Assembly (NCBI GenBank): GCA_017613855.1
Contig: JAGACY010000342.1
Span: 1-21,774, forward strand
Length of the DNA stretch: 21,774 nucleotides
From: Pseudomonadota bacterium
GTDB taxonomy: Bacteria; Myxococcota; Bradymonadia; UBA4248
Direction: 5' to 3'
Made by a program: the position numbers and the translations under genes. Shown here piece by piece: positions 15,822-21,774 of this stretch. Every line of letters begins with the position of its first letter. Position 1 is the stretch's first letter. The notes under the pieces are model-generated. The model was not told where the DNA came from. It saw only the letters and a list, made by a program, of their open reading frames with translations, and ran no database searches.

Positions 15822-17573
15822 AACAAAGACATTCGTGCCGGCGCTGCATGCGTCCCGAATGACCAGTTGAAGACTCTCTCTGCCATTCCAGACATTTTTT
15901 TGAAGTTCACCGAGTAAATGGTGTGGTTGTGCGGACATCTCTGCCATAGTGATGGGCGCTGAAAACCAGATAAATTTGAGCTCAATGGGTGACCCATTGA
16001 TATACCCGGCCAGATGTTTTTCTTTGCGCAGCTGCAGGCCGTAAACACTGGCATTTTTAATGCAAATCAGAGGTTTGGGATTGTAAGCACCGCAGGGTTC
16101 GAGTGCGTCAATCTCATTGCAGACCTGAAGTGTAATTTCATTCGGCTCGAGGCATAAAGCCACATCGGTTATGGGAATTTCGGGGGCACCTTCGAGCTGT
16201 TCCATGGCATTTTCGCATAGTCCCGAGGCGAGTGGTTGGAGCGCAGATTCTGGGCATGAAAACCCTGCGGCCGCTGCATGACCGCCGAATTTAACGAGAA
16301 GTTTTTCGACCGAAGTGAGTGCTTTGACGGCATGAATCCCGGGGGTAGAGCGGATACTTCCCGTCATCATACCATTTTCGATGGTGGCAACGGCGACCGG
16401 GCGATGGAAATATTCCCTGAGTCTGCCGGCAACGATTCCCGAGATACCGCTGTGCCATGTCGGCGATTCGGGGCGTGCAATGACGATAAAGGGGGCTTCG
16501 CTTTCGCCGATTTCTTCGATTGCCTGATGGATCATCTGCTCCTGGATCTGCTGGCGGTCGAGGTTCATTTCACTCAGTTGTGAAGCCAGTCCCTGAGCAA
16601 CGACACTATTGGGGGAATGCAGCAGTTCAATGATATGGGTGGCAGAAGCGAGTCTGCCTGCTGCATTGATGTGGGGACCAATATGGAAGGATATCGTCGA
16701 ACTGTTGATGGTCCCGGGGAGTGCTTTGGAGATATTCAGCAATGCCCGCAAACCGGGTTTATGGTCATCCCGGTTGAGCGCATCGAGGCCAATGGCAACA
16801 ATGGCGCGGTTTTCCTGCTCCAAAAGAGAAACGACGTCGGCGACTGTTCCGAGAGCAGCAAGTTTCATCAGGCTGCGAATAATGGCTGGGCATTTGGGAT
16901 GGTCTTTGAGCAGAGCCTGTGCAAGCTTGAGAGAAATGCCACAGGCTGCCAAAGCCTTGTTGGGGTAGGGGCAGTCTTTTTGCGGTGGGCAGAGGACTGC
17001 ATAAGCCGATGGGGGAACGCCTTCGCCAACGGGAAGATGGTGATCGAGCACGATAACATCGATTCCGTTCGATTGTGCCAGATGAATGGCCGCTTCATCG
17101 CGAACGCCGATATCTGCTGTGACAATGAGCTTAACATGATCCTGGATGGCTTTTTGGGCTGCAATTACTGTAAACCCATAGCCTTCATCCTTGCGATTGG
17201 GAATATGATACGTGAGTTTGTTGTGTCCGCAAATGGTCAGTGCGCTTTGCAGAATCAAGGAACTCATGGTGCCATCGACGTCGTAGTCGGTCACAATGCG
17301 GATGGATTCCTGGTCAATAATGGCTTTCTTTAAGCGTGCAATGGCTTTGTCCATCCCCAGCATGAGAAAAGGATCATGCAGATCGCTGATAGAGGGCGAT
17401 AGAAAACTTGCAATTTGTTTGCCGGGGGATAGATCACGCTGAGCCAGGCAGATGGCCAGCGTTCTGGATACACCATTGGTTTGAATCAGCTGATCGATTT
17501 TTGCGTCATCCAGCGCATATCGCCAGTAACATCCGCAAATTGACAGCGTGAGTGATTGTGACGTGGATTGCAT
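15819..17573 (-). CDS. recJ: Single-stranded-DNA-specific 5'-3' exonuclease RecJ
   Basis: RecJ degrades single-stranded DNA 5' to 3' in recombination and mismatch repair, using divalent metal. The 584-residue product is of family length. The DHH phosphoesterase motifs are intact: DYDVDGT (96-102), VTADIG with D154, LDHHLP (176-181), ALGTVAD (240-246). The DHHA1 part contains HINAAGRL, GSIRSTPG and FGGHAAAAGFSC. Motif II reads TADIG where many RecJ have TVDCG or TVDNG, but the metal-binding Asp is kept. The start is fixed by an excellent ribosome site (AAGGAGG 4 nt upstream). The stop TAA is formed by the repeat element, so the last residues may not be native. Confidence 0.96.
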   Translation of the reverse strand: MQSTSQSLTLSICGCYWRYALDDAKIDQLIQTNGVSRTLAICLAQRDLSPGKQIASFLSPSISDLHDPFLMLGMDKAIARLKKAIIDQESIRIVTDYDVDGTMSSLILQSALTICGHNKLTYHIPNRKDEGYGFTVIAAQKAIQDHVKLIVTADIGVRDEAAIHLAQSNGIDVIVLDHHLPVGEGVPPSAYAVLCPPQKDCPYPNKALAACGISLKLAQALLKDHPKCPAIIRSLMKLAALGTVADVVSLLEQENRAIVAIGLDALNRDDHKPGLRALLNISKALPGTINSSTISFHIGPHINAAGRLASATHIIELLHSPNSVVAQGLASQLSEMNLDRQQIQEQMIHQAIEEIGESEAPFIVIARPESPTWHSGISGIVAGRLREYFHRPVAVATIENGMMTGSIRSTPGIHAVKALTSVEKLLVKFGGHAAAAGFSCPESALQPLASGLCENAMEQLEGAPEIPITDVALCLEPNEITLQVCNEIDALEPCGAYNPKPLICIKNASVYGLQLRKEKHLAGYINGSPIELKFIWFSAPITMAEMSAQPHHLLGELQKNVWNGRESLQLVIRDACSAGTNVFV

Positions 17574-17577
17574 GGAA

Positions 17578-17584
17578 CCTCCTT
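17578..17584 (-). promoter_or_regulatory. Strong Shine-Dalgarno of recJ
   Basis: On the minus strand AAGGAGG stands 4 nt before the ATG at 17573. It is the best ribosome binding site in the window and fixes the start. Confidence 0.8.
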
Positions 17585-17646
17585 GAGAGACACGTCCGGA
17601 CGCGCTCTTTATTGCGTTATGGATGTAAATTCCAGTATATTTTTTA

Positions 17647-17790
17647 GGCTGTGTTGAACCAGTGTGAATATGCTTTTAAATAAAGTCATTTGCGCCTACG
17701 CGGCGGGCGGCGACTTCGTGTCGCCGCTCATATAGGGAATACATGCAGCCATTCACAATCACTTGATATCTACGTTGGTTTAACATAGCC
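17647..17790. mobile_element. MITE-like element with 15-bp imperfect inverted ends
   Basis: GGCTGTGTTGAACCA (17647-17661) and TGGTTTAACATAGCC (17776-17790) match as inverted repeats at 13 of 15 positions. The 144-bp interior has no gene. It holds GTCATTTGCGCCTACGCGG and a perfect GCGGCGAC-TTCGT-GTCGCCGC hairpin (17707-17727). No clear target duplication was seen. A related sequence without the right end lies at 18803-18903. The mobile nature is inferred. Confidence 0.5.
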
Positions 17791-17822
17791 ATATATGGGA
17801 TTCTGGATAGAGGCGGAAAAAA

Positions 17823-18671
17823 ATGAATCCATTGCGGGAAATTTTATCGAAGAACGAATGGCATGAAATATCGAAGCTGAATGATGTCGTTCAGAATGAA
17901 GACTGGATTTGGGCAATGTGCTGCACGATTTATTGTCCGAATGATCAGGATTTATCGGCTATTTTCCGGTTTATTGCGAGTGAGGTCATTCGAAGGGCAG
18001 GGATAGGGCAAATACAGTCTGGTGGGGAGGATTTTCCTTTTGGGACGCTGATTTCCCAGTGGTGTGAGCAATACATGAAATCGAATGCATGGGATTCTGA
18101 AGTGATCGATTTTTGTGAAAAAATGCGTGTTTTTTCGAGAACTTTGGATGGACAGACTGACAGTCATTTGAAATCCTTTTTGGGGCTAGGGAATGTGCCG
18201 CGTTCGGGATGGATGCGTGTCATTCCGGAATTGAAGAACAAATCGGGAGAAAGTGTTGCACAGCACAGCATAAAGACGGCTTTTTATGCGGGATGTCTTT
18301 GTCGGGAGGCGTTTGCAGAATTATTTCTGATGGGGTTGGTTCACGATCATGCAGAACTCGTCGTGGGCGATCTCACGCCGGAGCAGGTGCACGACCGCAG
18401 CGAAAAAATCCGAAGTGAGTGCTGTGCTTATCGGCGTATGATTGATGAGACGGAGTTGCCGGATGCAGCAGCCGAACGGCTTTGGCGAGCCTTTGAAACG
18501 TGTATGACAGACGCGTCCTCGAACGCGCATTGTTTGCATCTGGCGGATAAAATCGATATGGCTCTGCAGGCGTTGAGCTATGAACAATGTTTTCATGTGG
18601 ATTTGCAGGAATTTTTGGATTCTACTGCTACAGTTTTGATGGATAATGCGGAATTAGAAATTAGGAATTAG
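17823..18671 (+). CDS. HD-domain phosphohydrolase (HDDC2/YfbR-like)
   Basis: The C-terminal half (about 116-265) is an HD metal-dependent phosphohydrolase of the 5'-deoxynucleotidase-like group: GLGNVPRSGW (121-130), ESVAQHS with H148, VHDHAELVVGDLTPE (173-187) with H174-D175, and HLADKIDMALQALSYE (239-254) with a conserved Asp. Known relatives remove phosphate from deoxynucleoside monophosphates; the substrate here is inferred. Residues 1-112 are an extra region I do not recognise, making the protein longer than the usual 190-200 residues. AGAGG lies about 9 nt before the ATG. The last residues (AELEIRN) and the stop lie in an ATTAGGA-type repeat. Related non-coding repeats flank the gene on both sides. 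Confidence 0.85.
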   Translation: MNPLREILSKNEWHEISKLNDVVQNEDWIWAMCCTIYCPNDQDLSAIFRFIASEVIRRAGIGQIQSGGEDFPFGTLISQWCEQYMKSNAWDSEVIDFCEKMRVFSRTLDGQTDSHLKSFLGLGNVPRSGWMRVIPELKNKSGESVAQHSIKTAFYAGCLCREAFAELFLMGLVHDHAELVVGDLTPEQVHDRSEKIRSECCAYRRMIDETELPDAAAERLWRAFETCMTDASSNAHCLHLADKIDMALQALSYEQCFHVDLQEFLDSTATVLMDNAELEIRN

Positions 18672-18680
18672 GAATTTTGG
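18646..18680. repeat. Short ATTAGGA/GGAATTA heptamer array at the end of the HD gene
   Basis: GATAATGCGGAATTAGAA is followed by ATTAGGA ATTAGGA ATTTTGG. It encodes the C-terminus and contains the stop TAG (18669-18671). No full repeat core follows. Confidence 0.6.
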
Positions 18681-18802
18681 GAGATAATCAGGAAATTGGA
18701 GTTGAACCATCGAGAAAAGGCATCATGGTTACTCAATATAATAATGCCAACGAAAATGGTGTTGTTACACTTTGAAGGTCGATTTTTTGAAAAAATAGTG
18801 CT

Positions 18803-18903
18803 GTGTTGTGGGAGTGTGGATATGCTTATAAAGCTTCGTCTTTACATCACGTCATTTGCGCCTACGCGGCGGGCGGTCAAGGGTGTTGCGCGACACCCTT
18901 GAC
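18803..18903. repeat. Partial second copy of the MITE-like sequence with a different hairpin
   Basis: GTGTTG, AGTGTGGATATGCTTATAAA and GTCATTTGCGCCTACGCGG followed by CGGGCGG match the left part of the element at 17651-17710 in the same orientation. The hairpin differs: GTCAAGGGTGT-TGCGCG-ACACCCTTGAC (18876-18903). No T-tract follows, so termination is not supported. The rest of 18681-18951 shows no convincing gene. Confidence 0.65.
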
Positions 18904-18951
18904 AAAGCCAAAATTGATTGGGAAAGAAAAACCATAAAATAAAGGAATACC

Positions 18952-19944
18952 ATGAAAATCGTCATTACAGGGGCTGCCGGTTTTATCGGTTCTCATCTGA
19001 TGTCGGCTTGTTTAAGGCAGGGACATCGGGTTTTGGGCATTGACAATTTTTTGACAGGCAAGATGTCCAACATTGAAGCCGTGCTCGGTGAAGATCCGGA
19101 TAATGCGTCTCATTTTGAGCTGCTGCGAGAGGACATTCGGCATCTGGATGTGATGAAATCGGCTTGCCACGGGGCAGATTTGATTTTGCATGAAGCGGCG
19201 ATTGGATCGGTGCCCTGGAGTATTGAAGACCCGATGCTCGTGCACAGCACGAACATGACGGGGTTTTTAAATATGCTCGAAGCCGCGCGGGCCAATGGTA
19301 TTAAGCGCGTCGTGTATGCCTCTTCGAGTGCTGTATTTGGCGATTCCCGTGATGTTCCGGCGGTCGAAGGACATGAGGGGGCTTGTCTGTCGCCTTATGC
19401 TTCGTCGAAGCGTGCTCAGGAGATTTATGCGCAATCCTATGCACGTTGTTATGGTCTCGAGATCATAGGACTTCGTTATTTTAATGTTTTTGGTGCACGG
19501 CAGGATCCCAATGGCGCTTATGCGGCAGTGATTCCCAAATGGGCAGACGCAATGTTTCATGGCAAACCATGCACCATCTATGGCGATGGCAGTGCCACGC
19601 GGGATTATTGCCATGTTGAGAATATCGTTCAGGCAAACAGGATGGCAGCCAAGGTGGATCTGTCACACCAGACAGAAAAAGCCTTTGCCGTCAATATCGG
19701 CTGTGGTGGGCAGACTTCGCTTTTAGAGTTGCATTCGATGATGAAATCCTGTTTTGAAGAGATGTTTTCTTCGCTGAAGGTTAGTGATCCCATTTTTGCA
19801 CCTGCCCGGCGGGGGGATATTGAACATTCGACGGCAGACGTTTCATTGGCTGAGAAAATATTGGGATTTGTGCCGGATATTTCTGTTCAGGATGGGCTGC
19901 AGATGTTGATCGGGCAAGAATATTTTGACATAATGAGGCATTGA
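18952..19944 (+). CDS. NAD-dependent sugar-nucleotide epimerase (WbpP/TviC-like UDP-GlcNAc 4-epimerase)
   Basis: This is a short-chain dehydrogenase/reductase of the extended class, 330 residues. It has the NAD(P) motif TGAAGFIGSH (6-15), the Ser of the triad in YASSSAVFG (122-130), the YxxxK motif Y149-ASS-K153, and GLRYFNVFGARQDPNGAYAA. From memory, the stretches AAIGSVPWSIEDP and RQDPNGAYAAVIPKW closely resemble WbpP of Pseudomonas and TviC, which interconvert UDP-GlcNAc and UDP-GalNAc for surface polysaccharide. The substrate is therefore inferred; a UDP-glucose epimerase remains possible. AAAGGAA lies about 5 nt before the ATG. The gene is followed by a probable terminator, and no other polysaccharide gene is next to it. 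Confidence 0.9.
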   Translation: MKIVITGAAGFIGSHLMSACLRQGHRVLGIDNFLTGKMSNIEAVLGEDPDNASHFELLREDIRHLDVMKSACHGADLILHEAAIGSVPWSIEDPMLVHSTNMTGFLNMLEAARANGIKRVVYASSSAVFGDSRDVPAVEGHEGACLSPYASSKRAQEIYAQSYARCYGLEIIGLRYFNVFGARQDPNGAYAAVIPKWADAMFHGKPCTIYGDGSATRDYCHVENIVQANRMAAKVDLSHQTEKAFAVNIGCGGQTSLLELHSMMKSCFEEMFSSLKVSDPIFAPARRGDIEHSTADVSLAEKILGFVPDISVQDGLQMLIGQEYFDIMRH

Positions 19945-19951
19945 TTGAGCG

Positions 19952-19976
19952 TACGCATAGAGGCGTAATTTTTTTT
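19952..19976 (+). terminator. Probable intrinsic terminator after the epimerase gene
   Basis: TACGC-ATAGAG-GCGTA forms a 5-bp stem followed by ATTTTTTTT, 8 nt after the stop. The stem is short, but the T-tract is clear. Confidence 0.6.
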
Positions 19977-19999
19977 CCTGCATTCTTTGGAGGCTTTTT

Positions 20000-21774
20000 A
20001 TGAAAAAAGTTTGGTTCCTGGCGATTTTGGCTGCAAGTCTGATGGGTTGTGGTGAAGATTCAAAAGATACAGCTTCTCCCGATAAACTGAATTGTGAAGC
20101 GACGAATCAGGTCGAGTGCACTGGTGCATGCTATGACGCCTGTGAGGGTGGTGCTGCACGGGATGCAAATTGCCAATGCCCCCAAAAGCCCGTTGATAAA
20201 ACCTGCGAAGAACAAGGCAAAGTAACGTGCAATGGTACTTGTTACGATCCCTGCCCGGATGGCAAGTTACGGGATTCACAATGTAATTGTCCCGAATCGC
20301 CAGCCGATAAAACTTGTGAAGAACAGAACAAGATCGAATGCAACGGTGCCTGCTATGAGCCGTGCGCGGATGGTGCAGCGCTTGACGATAATTGCCAATG
20401 CCCCTCTGGGCCGGTCGATCAGACCTGCGAAGAGCAGAATAAGATCGAATGCAATGGTGCCTGCTACGATCCCTGTGAGGATGGTGCAGAACTGGATGAG
20501 AATTGCCAATGTCCTGCAGGTCCAGTCGATCAAACCTGCGAAGAGCAGAATAAGATAGAATGCAATGGTGCCTGTTACGATCCTTGTGAGGATGGTGCAG
20601 ATCTGGATGAGAATTGCCAATGCCCGCAAGCACCAGTCGAAAAGACATGTGAAGAACAGAACAAGGTCGAATGCAAAGGTGAATGCTACGATCCATGCAA
20701 GGAAGGCACTGTTTTGGATGAGAACTGCAAATGCTCGGTAGAACCGCCAAAGCCAGATACCTGTGAAAAAGAAGCTGACTGCAGTGGAGACACACCCTAT
20801 TGTGTGAAGGGCGTTTGTAAAGCGGATAATTCCGAATGTGATTGCGATCCGGTTTCAAGCAAAGTGTATACGTGCAAAGACTATGATTCCAGTAAGGAGT
20901 GGGCAGAGGGCGGAAAAGCCGTATGCTCTGAGCTTTGTATCCTTCAGCGCGGAGATTGCAAAGAGGCTGCAGTCTGCGGTAACGGCATTGTCGAAGAGGG
21001 TGAAAATTGCGATTTTGGTAAGAATGATAATGGAAACCTTAAAGAAATGACCACATGCAGCAAATATGCGCCTCAATATATTTCGGGCAATGTTACCTGC
21101 AAGGACAGCTGCAAAACACTGGATATTTCTGCCTGTGCAGGAGGGGATAAACAAGGGCTTTACTATTGTCAGCTGATGGCTCCTGTTAAAGTCGTCTTTG
21201 GACCGGATTTGTCCGAGGCAACGATGAATGGCCGTGTGGCGGTTGCCGGTGTGACCGATAAAACTACGGGCAATGACGGGAGCATTGAGGCAGAATTTGT
21301 GTATGGCAGTAATCTGAAAACCATGACCAGCTGGAAGTCTATGGCCGCTACAGCTGACAGCAGCTTTAAGGACAGTGCCGTCGATGCTTATACCGCAAAA
21401 ATGACCGAGGCTCTGTTTAAAGCGGTTGATTCAGATACCGTCTATTATACCTTTAGATTCCGTGAAAAGAGCACCGATGAATGGAAGTATTGCCAATCCA
21501 ATAATGAAGATCCCAATCAGGTGAAGGGATCTATCGATTTTGTTGAGATTACATCGACCGAAAGTAAAGCAAATGTCCATGAAATCGGCATAGCGACTTC
21601 AACCAAGATTATTCAAAGCAATGTTTTGGCGAGATTTACGTTTGATTCGCATACGTCAAGCGAAAAAGATGCAAATGCAAAATATAGTTCTGAAGAGGGA
21701 ACTGCTTCTATTCAGGGCAAGAATATACAATGTGATTCAAAAGGTTGTTTTGCAAACGATGATAAAGACGGCAT
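20000..21774 (+). CDS. Cysteine-rich repeat lipoprotein, incomplete at the window end
   Basis: The frame is open from an ATG with GGAGG 6 nt upstream to the last base (591 codons, no stop). The signal peptide ends in the lipobox LMGC with Cys17. Residues 32-254 are six tandem units of about 37 residues, each with six cysteines spaced C-x7-C-x3-C-x3-C-x9-C-x-C and a consensus CNGACYDPCEDGAELDENCQ. A further cysteine-rich stretch follows, including CGNGIVEEGENCDFG, which resembles the Myxococcus cysteine-rich repeat (DUF4215-type) common on surface proteins of that phylum. Beyond it is a beta-rich region (VYYTFRFREKSTDEWKYC) that could be a sandwich domain, and then an unrecognised region. A surface-exposed, disulfide-stabilised protein is likely. 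No enzymatic domain is visible in this part. Confidence 0.85.
   Translation, partial: MKKVWFLAILAASLMGCGEDSKDTASPDKLNCEATNQVECTGACYDACEGGAARDANCQCPQKPVDKTCEEQGKVTCNGTCYDPCPDGKLRDSQCNCPESPADKTCEEQNKIECNGACYEPCADGAALDDNCQCPSGPVDQTCEEQNKIECNGACYDPCEDGAELDENCQCPAGPVDQTCEEQNKIECNGACYDPCEDGADLDENCQCPQAPVEKTCEEQNKVECKGECYDPCKEGTVLDENCKCSVEPPKPDTCEKEADCSGDTPYCVKGVCKADNSECDCDPVSSKVYTCKDYDSSKEWAEGGKAVCSELCILQRGDCKEAAVCGNGIVEEGENCDFGKNDNGNLKEMTTCSKYAPQYISGNVTCKDSCKTLDISACAGGDKQGLYYCQLMAPVKVVFGPDLSEATMNGRVAVAGVTDKTTGNDGSIEAEFVYGSNLKTMTSWKSMAATADSSFKDSAVDAYTAKMTEALFKAVDSDTVYYTFRFREKSTDEWKYCQSNNEDPNQVKGSIDFVEITSTESKANVHEIGIATSTKIIQSNVLARFTFDSHTSSEKDANAKYSSEEGTASIQGKNIQCDSKGCFANDDKDG
20093..20761 (+). repeat. 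Six tandem 111-bp coding repeats
   Basis: There are six in-frame units of 111 bp (the last 114 bp). Units 3, 4 and 5 are nearly identical at the DNA level, while units 1, 2 and 6 are more diverged. This pattern suggests recent internal duplication of the central units. Confidence 0.92.

Noticed and set aside
16617..17333. Plus-strand open frame of 238 codons opposite recJ
   Set aside because: recJ on the minus strand carries all DHH and DHHA1 motifs and a strong ribosome site; the opposite frame shows no domain.
17634..17639. Minus-strand TATACT as a recJ -10 promoter box
   Set aside because: No acceptable -35 box lies 16-18 nt upstream, so it is not reported as a promoter.
17652..17785. 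Integron attC site (GTTGAAC and GTTTAAC boxes at the ends of the element)
   Set aside because: attC requires RYYYAAC first and GTTRRRY last; here the order is reversed, and no integrase is seen. A transposon-type inverted repeat is simpler.
18696..18902. Possible 68-aa gene between the HD gene and the epimerase
   Set aside because: There is no convincing ribosome site, and its second half is encoded by the repeated block and hairpin at 18803-18903.
19998..20858. Antisense open frame of 286 codons across the cysteine-rich repeats
   Set aside because: The sense strand has a ribosome site, a lipobox and a clear repeat protein. The antisense frame is long only because a 111-bp in-frame repeat lacks stops in that frame; its His/Arg-rich translation looks like no protein.

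Overview
The window looks like chromosomal DNA from a Myxococcota/Bradymonadota-like (former deltaproteobacterial) lineage of moderate GC. This placement rests on lineage-flavoured proteins, not on a marker gene: a CGNG...E.GE.CD cysteine motif in a lipoprotein, a 772-aa protein whose C-terminus resembles the myxobacterial MXAN_5187 C-terminal domain, and two large Hanks-type kinase proteins. No rRNA, tRNA, CRISPR array, phage gene or transposase gene is visible.

Layout. Positions 197-3180 (+): trmL-ruvA (4-nt overlap), then ruvB and a YkgJ-type cysteine-cluster protein (4-nt overlap); a repeat element separates ruvA from ruvB. Positions 3244-6043 (+): a protein with two degenerate kinase domains followed by a secreted, C-terminally anchored membrane protein. 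Positions 6276-7982 (+): the lipid II flippase murJ with an acidic N-terminal extension. A hairpin-rich spacer follows, then a 772-aa membrane/coiled-coil protein (8203-10521) and tlyA (10678-11442). Positions 11793-14186 (-): an apparently active transmembrane Ser/Thr kinase with a PEGA-like domain, followed by a small lipoprotein. Positions 14546-17573 (-): a branched-chain-aminotransferase-like enzyme and recJ. Positions 17823-18671 (+): an HD-domain phosphohydrolase. Positions 18952-19944 (+): a WbpP/TviC-like sugar-nucleotide epimerase. Positions 20000-21774 (+): a cysteine-rich repeat lipoprotein that runs off the end.

The genes fall into DNA repair (ruvA, ruvB, recJ), RNA modification (trmL, tlyA), envelope or sugar metabolism (murJ, epimerase) and signalling or surface proteins (two kinase-plus-envelope-protein pairs, the 772-aa protein, the repeat lipoprotein).

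The most unusual feature is between the genes. A dispersed repeat family has a conserved core of about 70 bp bordered by heptanucleotide arrays. Each array is nearly homogeneous inside but differs from the others (TTAGCAG, ACGCATT, GCGCATT, GCTCACT, TAATGCA and more). At least five genes have their stop codon inside or at the edge of such an array. Other non-coding structure includes three copies of a 28-nt hairpin repeat, a MITE-like element with 15-bp inverted ends, a related sequence on the other side of the HD gene, and long hairpins downstream of murJ and upstream of the kinase gene.
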